Assembly: GCF_001941485.1 (NCBI RefSeq)
Contig: NZ_CP009247.1
Coordinates: forward strand, 124,001-188,000
From: Corynebacterium frankenforstense DSM 45800
GTDB lineage: Bacteria; Actinomycetota; Actinomycetes; Mycobacteriales; Mycobacteriaceae
Direction of reading: 5' to 3'
Length of the DNA: 64,000 nucleotides
Numbering within the stretch: the first letter of the stretch is position 1; the number at the start of each line of letters is the position of its first letter. Below the pieces are notes generated by a model. It did no database searches, had not been told where the DNA came from, and saw only the letters and a list, made by a program, of their open reading frames with translations. This document shows, piece after piece, positions 7,967 through 16,428 of the stretch. The translations under genes and the position numbers were made by a program.

Positions 7967-9508
7967 TCACCGCGCCAGCGGGATCCGGGCGGTGATAGTC
8001 GTGCCGCGCTCCGAGGAGTCGATCGCCAGCGATCCGCCGGCCTCGGCCGCGCGGTCGCGCAGGCCGGCCAGCCCGAAGTGGCCCTCCGGGACGGCGTCCG
8101 GGTCGAAGCCGTGGCCGTCGTCGTGGATGTCGAGCGTCGCCTCGTGCTCCCAGACGCCCAGCGTGACGCGGGCCCGGTCGGCGCCGGAGTGGCGCACCGC
8201 GTTGGTCAGCGACTCGCGGGTGACCCGCTCGAGCACCTCGGCGGGCGGTCCGGTGACCTCTCCGGGCGGGTCGACGACGACCTCGACGGGCAGCCCGAAG
8301 CGCCGCGTGGTCGCCGCGGCCAGCTCCTCGAGCCGGGCGCGCAGACCGGGCCCGGCGGGCGCGGCGGCCGCCGCGCCGCCGGCACCGGAGGCTGCCGGCT
8401 GCGGACCCTTCCCGGCCTTCGCGCCAGTGCGTCCGGCCTGCGCCCCCGAGCGCCCGGCGGCGACCAGGCGGCGCGCCTCGGCCAGGTTCTCGGCGGCGAC
8501 CTCGCCGATCACGCCGAGCCGCTCGGCCGCCTTCCGGGTGTCGCCGCTGTCCAGCGCCTTGCCCGCCGCCCGGGAGAAGAGCACCACCGAGTTGAAGCCC
8601 TGGGCCAGGGTGTCGTGGATCTCGCGGGAGATGCGCTCGCGCTCGGCGAGCCGCCCGGCCTCGTTCTCGGCCGAGAGCGCCCGGGCCCGGGTCAGCGCCA
8701 GCTGGCGGGCGATCTCGCGCTGGCGTTCCAGCTCCTCGACGAGCGCGCGGTAGACGTGGCGCACCGCGACCGCGAAGGCCACGCCGATGGTCGGGCCGAT
8801 CAGCCCGCCGACGCTCCATCCCTCGGCGTCGGAGATCACGGGCAGGCCGAACGCGGGCACCGCCACTCCCACGACCAGGGTCGCCACGACCACGGCCATG
8901 CCGGGCCAGCCGTCGCCGGCGACGTGCATGATCACGAAGACCAGCGGGAAGAGCAGCCAGAGGAAGTCCGTGCTGAGCATCAGCAGCGCGAACCACAGGA
9001 CCAGCACCACCGCCAGCCACCAGCCGCGCAGCGCGCCGGGGCCGCGGGTGGTGCGTCCCATGGCCAGGCGGTGGTCCCAGGTCGTGCCCACCAGGTAGCA
9101 GGCCGCCAGCGCGGCGGTGAGGGCCAGCACCAGGCAGCGCACCGGTGTGGCGTCGTGGGGGAAGTACCCCGCGGCCTCGCCGAGGAACGGATGGGCGGGG
9201 TTCTCCGTCCACCCGCCGCCCGGCGCCTCCTGCTCCAGGTACCGGGCGCCCTGCCAGCTCAACACCGCGGCGAGCGCGAGCAGGAGGGCGAAGAGGACGT
9301 GCACGCCGACGCGCATCGCAGTCAGCAGCCGGGCCAGCGGGGTACCCGCGGCAGACCGGGCGACGGCCGAAGCGGCCGACGGAGCCGCCGAAGCGGCCGA
9401 AGCGGCCGACGGGGCCGCGGGCGGAGCGTTGGTCGTCGTACCCGCGCCCGACGGTGCGGCGGGCGCCGACGGTGCGGAAGACGCGGCGTCGGAAATCGAG
9501 GGGGCCAT
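7967..9508 (-). CDS. Sensor histidine kinase, NarL-type (HisKA_3)
   Basis: The 513-residue protein has an Ala/Ser-rich N-terminal tail (1-55), about six membrane segments between residues 62 and 250, a coiled linker, the HisKA_3 box RISREIHDTLAQGF with phospho-acceptor H298, and an HATPase domain with N-box ESLTNAVRHS and G-box DDGHGF. A Gly/Ala-rich insert lies between the dimerisation helices and the ATPase domain (about 345-375). ATG 9508 is chosen because TAGGTT sits seven bases upstream, a leaderless promoter. It pairs with the response regulator downstream and is divergent from the ABC exporter genes, so the system probably senses an envelope stress or toxic compound and controls the exporter (inference). 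Confidence 0.88.
   Translation of the reverse strand: MAPSISDAASSAPSAPAAPSGAGTTTNAPPAAPSAASAASAAPSAASAVARSAAGTPLARLLTAMRVGVHVLFALLLALAAVLSWQGARYLEQEAPGGGWTENPAHPFLGEAAGYFPHDATPVRCLVLALTAALAACYLVGTTWDHRLAMGRTTRGPGALRGWWLAVVLVLWFALLMLSTDFLWLLFPLVFVIMHVAGDGWPGMAVVVATLVVGVAVPAFGLPVISDAEGWSVGGLIGPTIGVAFAVAVRHVYRALVEELERQREIARQLALTRARALSAENEAGRLAERERISREIHDTLAQGFNSVVLFSRAAGKALDSGDTRKAAERLGVIGEVAAENLAEARRLVAAGRSGAQAGRTGAKAGKGPQPAASGAGGAAAAAPAGPGLRARLEELAAATTRRFGLPVEVVVDPPGEVTGPPAEVLERVTRESLTNAVRHSGADRARVTLGVWEHEATLDIHDDGHGFDPDAVPEGHFGLAGLRDRAAEAGGSLAIDSSERGTTITARIPLAR
9482..9497 (-). repeat. Copy of dispersed 16-bp motif (one mismatch)
   Basis: Minus strand GATTTCCGACGCCGCG, in the non-conserved N-terminal tail of the histidine kinase. 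Confidence 0.5.
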
Positions 9509-9544
9509 GGCGCCCAACCTAGCCGCCACCGCATCGGTGACGGA

Positions 9545-9560
9545 TCAACCGACCGGTTGA
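9545..9560. promoter_or_regulatory. Palindromic operator candidate between kinase and ABC exporter genes
   Basis: TCAACCGACCGGTTGA: TCAACC and GGTTGA arms around a four-base centre. It lies between the divergent starts of the histidine kinase (9508) and the ABC permease (9642). A likely binding site for the adjacent response regulator (inference). Confidence 0.5.
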
Positions 9561-9641
9561 CCGGAAAGTGAGGTCCGCGGCCGATGTGCAGGTCACAGGC
9601 TTGGACGGAGGATGAGAGTACATCGAAGAAAGGACCCGACA

Positions 9642-10673
9642 ATGTTTCTCGCACTGCGCGACATCGCACACGCCCGCGGTCGCTTCGCCCTCATCGGCAC
9701 CGTGATCGCGCTGGTCACGCTGCTCCTCGTCATGCTCACCGGGCTGACCGGCGGGCTCTCCCAGCGCAACACCTCCGCGCTCGACGCCCTCGAGCCCGAG
9801 CGCGTCGTCTTCGCCGGCGCCCCGGCCGGCGAGGAGCCCAAGATCGACTTCGCCGAATCCCACATCGAAGAGTCCACTGAGCGCGCCTGGCGCGAGGTCA
9901 CCGACGCCACCCCGCTCGGCGCCGGTCAGACCCGCGCCGACATGTCCGGCCAGGCCACGGCCGTCGCCGTCTTCGGCCTGCCCGCCGGCACCGAGGTGCC
10001 CGGCGGCACCGTGCCGGAGTCCGGCGCGCTCATCCCCGACGAGCTCGGCTCCGGCGAGCTGGTCCTCGGCGGCCAGGACGTCGCCGTGAGCGACACCGTG
10101 CCCACCGAGTACTACTCGCACCTGCCGGTCGTCTGGACCGACATGACCACCTGGCGCGAGGTCACCCACAGCGACGAGCCGACGGTGCTGCTTGCCGACG
10201 CCCCGTCCGACGACGTTGCGGACAAGGTCACCCACCAGACCGGTTCCACCGCCGTCACCCTGCGCGACTCCTACGACGGCCTGGCCGCCTACCGCTCCGA
10301 GCGCGGCTCGCTGGTGACCATGCAGGCGCTGCTCTACGGCATCTCCGCGCTGGTCATCGTCGCCTTCCTGAGCGTGTGGACCATCCAGCGCACCCGCGAC
10401 ATCGCCGTGCTGCGCGCCCTGGGCGCCTCCCGCGGCTACGTGCTGCGCGATGCGCTGGCCCAGGCCGGTGCCGTGGTGCTCGCCGGTGCCGTCGGCGGCG
10501 GCCTGGTCGGCTGGGGCCTCGGTGCCCTGGCCGCCGGCGCCGTGCCCTTCGCGCTGACGCTGGCCACCGTCGCCGGCCCGGTCGTCGGCGTGGTGGTGCT
10601 CGGCCTGATCGGCGCCGTGGTGGCCACCCGCCGCGTCGCCCGGGTCGACCCGCAGCTGGCGCTCAACGCGTGA
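9642..10673 (+). CDS. ABC transporter permease, FtsX/MacB type
   Basis: The 343-residue membrane protein has one N-terminal membrane segment (about 15-35), a large extracytoplasmic domain (about 40-225) and three C-terminal segments (about 230-335). The FtsX signature region IQRTRDIAVLRALGASRGYVLRD lies between transmembrane segments 2 and 3. This is the MacB-like topology of exporters and mechanotransducers that act on lipids, peptides or drugs. ATG 9642 follows GAAAGGA; an upstream in-frame start at 9612 lacks a site. It is followed 49 bases later by its ATPase. Control by the divergent two-component system is likely. Confidence 0.85.
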   Translation: MFLALRDIAHARGRFALIGTVIALVTLLLVMLTGLTGGLSQRNTSALDALEPERVVFAGAPAGEEPKIDFAESHIEESTERAWREVTDATPLGAGQTRADMSGQATAVAVFGLPAGTEVPGGTVPESGALIPDELGSGELVLGGQDVAVSDTVPTEYYSHLPVVWTDMTTWREVTHSDEPTVLLADAPSDDVADKVTHQTGSTAVTLRDSYDGLAAYRSERGSLVTMQALLYGISALVIVAFLSVWTIQRTRDIAVLRALGASRGYVLRDALAQAGAVVLAGAVGGGLVGWGLGALAAGAVPFALTLATVAGPVVGVVVLGLIGAVVATRRVARVDPQLALNA

Positions 10674-10722
10674 CCCGCACCTGAAGAACAACCGGACACA
10701 CCAGACGTTGAGGAGAACCACC

Positions 10723-11508
10723 ATGAACCACAAGAACACCATCCCGGCCCTGGACCTGCGCTCCGTGACCGTGACCTACCCCGACGGTGACCAGACCGTC
10801 ACCGCCCTGGACGGCATCGACTTTTCCGCTGTGCCCGGCACGCTGACCGCCGTGGTCGGCGAGTCCGGCTCGGGCAAGTCCACGCTGCTGTCCGTGGCCG
10901 CCGGCCTGGTCGTGCCGGGTTCCGGCGAGGTGCTCGTGCGCGGCCGCGCCGGGGCAGCGGGCGCCGCTGCGAACATTGGCACCGCCTCCGCGACCTCCGC
11001 CGCCTCGGCCGAGGCCGACGCCGTGGACCTGGCCGCCGTCGACGAGAACGAGCGCGCCCGCGTGCGCCGCGAGCGCGAGGGCGTGGTCTTCCAGAACCCC
11101 AACCTGCTGGCCTCGCTCAAGGTGCGCGACCAGCTGCTCATCGCCGACCACCTGCGCGGCAACCGCCTGGACCGCGGACGCGCCGACGAGCTCCTTGAGA
11201 CCGTCGGGCTGGCCGGCATGGGCGACCGCCACGTCCACCAGCTCTCCGGCGGTCAGCGCCAGCGCGTCAACATCGCCCGTGCGCTGATGAACAAGCCCTC
11301 GGTGCTGCTCGCCGACGAGCCGACCAGTGCGCTCGACCGCGAGCTCTCCCACGAGATCGCGGGACTGCTGCGCAGCGTGACCGATGAGTTGGGCACCGCC
11401 ACGGTCCTGGTCACCCACGACCGTTCGCTGCTCGAGTACGCCGACGTCGCCGTCGAGATGCGCGACGGGAAGCTGCGCTCGATCGACCCGGCTGCCGCCG
11501 CGGCCTGA
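10723..11508 (+). CDS. ABC transporter ATP-binding protein, MacB/LolD type
   Basis: The 261-residue ATPase has Walker A GESGSGKST (46-54), Q-loop VVFQNPNLLASL, signature LSGGQRQRVNIARAL, Walker B VLLADEPTSALD and switch VLVTHDRS. An unusual Ala/Gly/Thr-rich insert (about 75-100) separates the Walker A subdomain from the region before the Q-loop. It resembles inserts in neighbouring genes and is not part of the family core. ATG 10723 has AGGAG eight bases upstream. It is the energy-coupling partner of the FtsX-like permease just before it. Confidence 0.9.
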   Translation: MNHKNTIPALDLRSVTVTYPDGDQTVTALDGIDFSAVPGTLTAVVGESGSGKSTLLSVAAGLVVPGSGEVLVRGRAGAAGAAANIGTASATSAASAEADAVDLAAVDENERARVRREREGVVFQNPNLLASLKVRDQLLIADHLRGNRLDRGRADELLETVGLAGMGDRHVHQLSGGQRQRVNIARALMNKPSVLLADEPTSALDRELSHEIAGLLRSVTDELGTATVLVTHDRSLLEYADVAVEMRDGKLRSIDPAAAAA

Positions 11509-11513
11509 ACCAC

Positions 11514-11546
11514 AAAAGGCGTCCGGCCGCCAGCCGGGTGCCTTTG
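11514..11546 (+). terminator. Terminator of ABC exporter operon
   Basis: AAAAGGC and GGC arms pair with GCC and GCCTTT around a short loop a few bases after the ATPase stop codon. A plausible rho-independent terminator. Confidence 0.55.
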
Positions 11547-11652
11547 CCGTGTCGGGAGCCTTCCCCGAATATGGCGAGGACCCGGCATCTCGCCGGACCC
11601 CGGCCCGGCACCGGACCTGGCCGGGCGCAGGCCTGACGCTGACAGCCGTGAC

Positions 11653-13410
11653 CTACCCGTGCGCCTCCCGCGCGGCCGCCGCCATCGCGCGCCCGGCCGT
11701 GAGCCCGGAGAAGATGCACCCGCCCAGGAAGGTCCCCTCCAGGGCGTTGTTGCCGTGCATGCCCCCGCCGCCGAAGCCGCTGGCCTCGCCCGCGGCCCAG
11801 AGACCCGGCAGGGGGTCGCCACCCAGGGTCAGCGCGCGGCCGTCAAGGTCCGTCTCGATCCCGCCGAGCGTCTTGCGGGTCAGAAGCCGCAGCCGCACCG
11901 CGATCAGCGGGCCGTGGTCGGGGTCGAGCAGCCGGTGCGGGGCGGCGGTGCGGGCGAACTTGTCGCCCAGGTAGCGCCGCGTCGCGTTGACCACGTTGGC
12001 CTGGTAGTCCTTGGCGAAGTTGTTGGCCATCTGGGTGTCGCGCGCCTCGATCTGGGCGCGCAGCCGCTCCACGTCGAGCTCCGGGGCCTCCGGATCGGCC
12101 TCACGCGCCGTGGCGTTCATGCCGGCCACCAGCTCCTCGAGGGTGTCGGCGACCACCCAGTCCTCGCCGTTGTCCATGAACTTCTGGATCGGCTCGGCCA
12201 CCCCGGAGGTCAGCTTGCCCACGAGCTTGCGCAGGTCCTTGTCCGTCAGGTCCGGGTTCTGCTCCGAGCCGGAGAAGAGGAACTCCTTGCCCACGATGGT
12301 CTTGTCCAGCACGAACCACGAGTAGGTGTGTCCGGTGGCCAGGATGTGCGTCATCGTCTTGACGGTGTCCGCGCCCGGGATCAGCGGCACGGGCAGCCGC
12401 TCGCCCTCGGCGTCGAACCACATCGCGCTGGGCCCGGGGATGATCCGGATTCCGTGGCCCGGCCAGATCGGGTCCCAGTTCATCATGCCCTCGGTGTAGT
12501 GCCACATCCGGTCGCGGTTGACCAGGTGCGCGCCGGCGGCCTCGGCGATCTCGATGCCGCGCCCGTCGACGTGGGCGGGCACGCCGACGACCATCCGGTC
12601 GTCCGCCGGCATCGGCCCCAGCCGGTCCTCCGGCCAGCAGCGGCGCACCGCGTCCAGGTTGCCGCCGACGCCTCCCGTGGAAATAAGCACCGCCGGGGCG
12701 CGGTACTCGAAGGTGCCGATTTCCTCGCGCGGGCTGGCCACGCCGCGCTCCAGCTCGTCGCACTCGATGAGCTTCGCCCCGCGCACCCCGGCGACGCGCC
12801 CGCCCTCGACGATGACCTCGTCGACGCGGCGGCGGTGTTCGAAGCGCACGGTGCCCTGCTCCTCGGCCGCGCGCAGCGGCTCGTCGAAGACGCGCACGAC
12901 CTCCGGGCCGGTGCCCCAGGTGACGTGGAAGCGGGGCACGGAGTTGCCGTGGCCGTCGGCGGTGCCGTCGCCGCGCTCCGCCCAGCCGGCCATCGGGATG
13001 GTGCGCAGCCCCAGCTCGCGCAGGTAGGCGCGCTTCTTGTGGTGGGCGAACTCGAGGTAGGCCTCGGCCCAGCGGCGCGGCCAGTGGTCCTCGGCGCGGT
13101 CGAAGCCGGCCGAGCCGAACCAGTCGTGGCGCGCCAGCTCGAGGGAGTCGTGGATGCCCAGGCGGCGCTGCTCGGGGGTGTCGATGAGGAACAGCCCGCC
13201 GAGCGACCAGAACGCCTGGCCGCCGCGGTTGGCGGCGTTCTCCTGGTCGACGACGAGCACCCGCGCGCCGGCCTTCTGGGCCTCGAAGGCCGCGACCATG
13301 CCGGCCAGGCCCGCGCCGACGACGATCACGTCCGGCGCGAAATCGCAGGCCGGGTCGTGGTCGAAGCCGGCGTCCGCGGAGGCTTTTGCAGGGGAAGGTT
13401 TGTCCGTCAT
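11653..13410 (-). CDS. FAD-binding dehydrogenase (fumarate reductase / ketosteroid dehydrogenase-like)
   Basis: The 585-residue flavoprotein has the Rossmann motif VVGAGLAGMVAA near residue 30, followed by QENAANRGGQAFWSLGG (flavin contact), and the C-terminal GLWAAGEASGFGGGGMHGNNALEG that closes around FAD. It belongs to the predicted oxidoreductases related to 3-ketosteroid-delta1-dehydrogenase and fumarate reductase flavoproteins. The substrate of this branch is unknown. There is no signal peptide, so it should be cytoplasmic. The ATG at 13410 has TAGCTT seven bases upstream, which fits a leaderless transcript. It stands alone between convergent or unrelated neighbours. Confidence 0.85.
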   Translation of the reverse strand: MTDKPSPAKASADAGFDHDPACDFAPDVIVVGAGLAGMVAAFEAQKAGARVLVVDQENAANRGGQAFWSLGGLFLIDTPEQRRLGIHDSLELARHDWFGSAGFDRAEDHWPRRWAEAYLEFAHHKKRAYLRELGLRTIPMAGWAERGDGTADGHGNSVPRFHVTWGTGPEVVRVFDEPLRAAEEQGTVRFEHRRRVDEVIVEGGRVAGVRGAKLIECDELERGVASPREEIGTFEYRAPAVLISTGGVGGNLDAVRRCWPEDRLGPMPADDRMVVGVPAHVDGRGIEIAEAAGAHLVNRDRMWHYTEGMMNWDPIWPGHGIRIIPGPSAMWFDAEGERLPVPLIPGADTVKTMTHILATGHTYSWFVLDKTIVGKEFLFSGSEQNPDLTDKDLRKLVGKLTSGVAEPIQKFMDNGEDWVVADTLEELVAGMNATAREADPEAPELDVERLRAQIEARDTQMANNFAKDYQANVVNATRRYLGDKFARTAAPHRLLDPDHGPLIAVRLRLLTRKTLGGIETDLDGRALTLGGDPLPGLWAAGEASGFGGGGMHGNNALEGTFLGGCIFSGLTAGRAMAAAAREAHG

Positions 13411-13417
13411 GCCAACG

Positions 13418-13423
13418 AAGCTA
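13418..13423 (-). promoter_or_regulatory. Leaderless -10 box of FAD dehydrogenase gene
   Basis: TAGCTT on the minus strand, seven bases before the ATG at 13410. Confidence 0.5.
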
Positions 13424-13495
13424 ACACGCGTTCGTCGCCGCTGTCCCCGTTATGGCGCGTGCCGGCCGCGTGCCTTCCGGTGCCACGTGCGCCGC

Positions 13496-13511
13496 GATTG
13501 CCGACGCCGCG
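13496..13511 (+). repeat. Copy of dispersed 16-bp motif (exact)
   Basis: GATTGCCGACGCCGCG, intergenic, 14 bases before the end of the DUF6541 gene. Confidence 0.65.
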
Positions 13512-13524
13512 CGTGCCCCACCTC

Positions 13525-16161
13525 TCAGCGCACGCTGCGGCAGTAGCGCGGGTCCCAGCTGTCGACCTCGTAGACGAAGACGTCGTCGATCGGCTCCGCG
13601 CCGCGCTCCTCGTGGACCAGGGTGAGCCCCGGGGCGTTGGCGAGGTTCACGAAGGACCCGTAGGGCTCCAGGTTCGGCCAGAACATCGGCGGCGAGGCGA
13701 TGATGTAGCGCACGCCCAGCCGGCAGGCGGCCTCGTCCATCGGGTTGAGAGGGTCGCCGTTGATCAGGTCGGCGTGGAAGACCAGCTGGGTGGTGTCCAG
13801 CGGGTCGGTCTGGCGGTCGTTGAGGTAGTGCGAGAAGACCATCGGCAGGTCGTCGATGATGTAGCCCCAGCCCATGCCCTCCTCGGGCGCGGAGAGGATG
13901 GAGAACGGCTCCGGGGAGGCGTCCACCTGCTCGCGCAGGAAGTCGAACGCGCGCAGGTCCGCCTTCGAGATGACGCGGCCCTGCCGGTCGGCCGAGGCGG
14001 TCATGAGCTGCAGGCCGTGGTCCTCCGCGCTGGCCACCGCGGGCAGCTGCGTGGTCATCACCAGCGCGGCGGCGCCGACGACGGCCGCGGCCTGGGCCGC
14101 CTGCACCCAGCCGCCGCGGCCGGCGGCCTCCTCCGCGTCGTCCCCGGCGTCCCGCCCGGCCGGTTCGATGACCGCCGGTGCGGCGTCGACGACGGGCATG
14201 ACACCGGTCTCGGGGTCCTGGGCCGCCGCCCCCGTGACCGTCCCGCGGCCCACCGCGTGCGAGCCGCCGGGCCGTGCGGATTCCACGTCCCCGGCGGTGC
14301 GGTCCCCGTCGGCCCGGTCCGCGTCCGTCCGGTCCAGATCGGTGCGGCCCGCGTCCGTGCGGTCCATGTCGTCCACCCCGCCGACGGCGAGGTCGGTCTC
14401 GGCGTCGGCCACCGGGGCGTCGTCAATCTGCTCCCGCCCGCCACGTCGGGCGCGCGCCGCCCACAGCTGCAACGCGGCGCCGAGCGCGGCGATCAGCGCG
14501 CCGACCCCGGCCGAGACCGCCATCGCGCAGATGAGCACCACGCGGTGCGAGGCGTTGTAGTGGAAGGCGGTGAACATCTCCAGGGCGGTGCCCAGCCAGT
14601 TGTCGAAGGGCATCAGGCAGTAGACCGTGCCGCCGAAGCCGAGCGTCCACAGCGCGGTCAGCCACGTCCCGCCCGTGAACGCGAGCACGGCGAGGCCCAC
14701 CAGGCCGGCGATGATCAGGGCGTACCAGACGGTGTCGTCGCCGTACATGTCCCAGAACTTCGTCTCCATCATCAGCGCCTGGCTCAGCGAGTCGGCGCGG
14801 TCGTCGACCAGCTGCTGGTCGTAGCCGGTGACCTCGTCGACGTTGCCCAGGCCCACCAGGAACTGCGGGATGAACGGCACGGCCGTGAGCACCGCGGTGA
14901 GCACCAGGTGCCACAGCGCGCCCAGCCGAGTGGCCCCGAGCGCGGGCTTGACCAGCTGCTGGATCAGCCAGAACGCCAGGCCGGCGCCGACGACGGTGGC
15001 CGCCGAGGCGTGCGTCTGCACCGCGCCGAGGACGGCGAGCGCCGCCAGCGCCGAGGCCGCCCAGCGCGCGTCGACGGTCACGGCCGCGGCCGCCGCGACC
15101 GCCACGGCGATGCCCGCCAGCCCGATGCCGAAGCCGGCCGGCCAGGAGCCGTCGAAGAAGATGATCTGCCAGGCCGGCAGCAGCAGCGCGGAGGCCGCGG
15201 CCAGCGTGGTCGCCGCCCAGCGGGTGGCCACCGAGGCCAGGTCGAGCGGGAAGTTTCCGCTGCGGCGCAGCAGGAACCCGGCGCCGATCCAGACCAGCGC
15301 CGCGGCCGCACCGGCGGCCGCCACCGCCATCGAGACGCCCATGAACAGGTTGAGCACCTCGACGGTGTCCCACTCGCGCCCGGTGATCCGGTAGGCGACC
15401 TCGCCGGCGTAGTCGCAGGCCACGTGCCATCCGGTGGGGTAGTAGACCTCCTTGGCGTCCTCGGCGTAGCGCAGCTCGCCGGTGCGCGTCGGCGAGATCA
15501 CGCCCGTCTCGTGGACCCAGTGCACCAGCGAGGCGTGCCAGTGCATGTCCCAGCCCTGCGGGATCGAGCGCAGGCCCCGGTCGCCGGCGTCCATGATGCG
15601 CCGGGCGACGTCCGTGCCGGCCCAGACTACGAGCGCGGCGACCGTGCCCGCCGAGAGCAGCGCCTGCGCCCAGGCCCACGGCGTGGCCCCCGGGTTGCCG
15701 CCGGCGTGGCGCGCGCCCCGCTTGCCGACGTCGCGTCGCAGCGCGTGTGCGCCCCGCCCGCCGCGTGCGTGGCCGGCGCCGAGCGCGCCGGGCCGGCGCG
15801 GGTCGTACTCCCCGCCGCGTTCGGCGTCGGCACGTTCGCGCTCGCGCCGCCGCTGGGTGGCGATGACCCCGAGGGGCAGCGCCAGGGCGAGCACGAAGAC
15901 CCAGGACAGGGTGAGGCTCATCAGGTTGACCGGGACGCCCAGCCCGCCGAAGGCCCACCCGAAGAACCCGAGCACACCGACGGTGGCCGGCGCCGAGGCC
16001 GCCGCGGACAGGCCGGGGCGGCGGGTGAGCGCCAGACCGATGAGCAGACCCGGGACCACCAGCGCGGCGAGCATGAGCGCGCACAGCAGAACCAGCTCGG
16101 GGATGCCCGCGGTGGTCGCCGCGGTGCTGGCCGTCGGCGCTGCGGCGGCGGTGACCGTCAC
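13525..16161 (-). CDS. Large polytopic membrane protein, DUF6541-like
   Basis: The 878-residue protein has many membrane segments (about residues 15-600), a hydrophilic stretch (about 625-700) with short DRTDxDRTD-like repeats, one more membrane segment and a 160-residue extracytoplasmic tail. Pattern and length resemble DUF6541 proteins of corynebacteria, which look like GT-C-type polyprenyl-phosphate sugar transferases; a role in cell-wall or glycolipid glycosylation is inferred only. The GTG at 16161 is chosen because AGGAAGGA precedes it and the first membrane segment follows soon after; the frame stays open to 16260. A TAGACT box near 16230 may be the promoter. Two copies of the 16-bp motif (14413, 15720) lie in its hydrophilic segments. 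Confidence 0.65.
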   Translation of the reverse strand: MTVTAAAAPTASTAATTAGIPELVLLCALMLAALVVPGLLIGLALTRRPGLSAAASAPATVGVLGFFGWAFGGLGVPVNLMSLTLSWVFVLALALPLGVIATQRRRERERADAERGGEYDPRRPGALGAGHARGGRGAHALRRDVGKRGARHAGGNPGATPWAWAQALLSAGTVAALVVWAGTDVARRIMDAGDRGLRSIPQGWDMHWHASLVHWVHETGVISPTRTGELRYAEDAKEVYYPTGWHVACDYAGEVAYRITGREWDTVEVLNLFMGVSMAVAAAGAAAALVWIGAGFLLRRSGNFPLDLASVATRWAATTLAAASALLLPAWQIIFFDGSWPAGFGIGLAGIAVAVAAAAAVTVDARWAASALAALAVLGAVQTHASAATVVGAGLAFWLIQQLVKPALGATRLGALWHLVLTAVLTAVPFIPQFLVGLGNVDEVTGYDQQLVDDRADSLSQALMMETKFWDMYGDDTVWYALIIAGLVGLAVLAFTGGTWLTALWTLGFGGTVYCLMPFDNWLGTALEMFTAFHYNASHRVVLICAMAVSAGVGALIAALGAALQLWAARARRGGREQIDDAPVADAETDLAVGGVDDMDRTDAGRTDLDRTDADRADGDRTAGDVESARPGGSHAVGRGTVTGAAAQDPETGVMPVVDAAPAVIEPAGRDAGDDAEEAAGRGGWVQAAQAAAVVGAAALVMTTQLPAVASAEDHGLQLMTASADRQGRVISKADLRAFDFLREQVDASPEPFSILSAPEEGMGWGYIIDDLPMVFSHYLNDRQTDPLDTTQLVFHADLINGDPLNPMDEAACRLGVRYIIASPPMFWPNLEPYGSFVNLANAPGLTLVHEERGAEPIDDVFVYEVDSWDPRYCRSVR
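14413..14428 (-). repeat. Copy of dispersed 16-bp motif (exact)
   Basis: Minus strand GATTGACGACGCCCCG, in the hydrophilic linker of the DUF6541-like gene. Confidence 0.6.
15720..15735 (+). repeat. Copy of dispersed 16-bp motif (exact)
   Basis: GCTTGCCGACGTCGCG, in an Arg/Gly-rich cytoplasmic loop of the DUF6541-like gene. Confidence 0.6.
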
Positions 16162-16316
16162 GATGATTCGTGTCCTTCCTCGCGGCCGGCCCGCCCGCCG
16201 GGGCAGGGTCGGTGTTGGGGTTGTGATGCGTGCACTGAGTCTAGTGGGAGGCCGCGACACAACGGTCCCTTATCGCCCGTGGCCCGGTTTCCACCACGCG
16301 CGACACTCCGGTGCAA

Positions 16317-16335
16317 TAAAGTGAGCCACACCACA
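16317..16335 (+). promoter_or_regulatory. 19-bp element shared with the acyl-CoA oxidase promoter
   Basis: TAAAGTGAGCCACACCACA, about 95 bases before the abgT start. It matches the sequence at 50692-50710 at 18 of 19 positions. TAAAGT may be a -10 box, and the rest may be a regulator site. Confidence 0.45.
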
Positions 16336-16428
16336 AGTTGATACCGGTGCGGAGGTGACGTCGCGTCGCAGGCCCTCGGGTCCACCGTCCCGTCTCCCGC
16401 CGGCTGAATCCAGTGAAAGGCGCGGCTC

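Noticed and set aside
11659..16341. Very long open frame (over 1500 codons) on the plus strand
   Set aside because: It is antisense to the FAD dehydrogenase and DUF6541 genes, has no domain or start signal, and such frames are common in GC-rich DNA where stop codons are rare.
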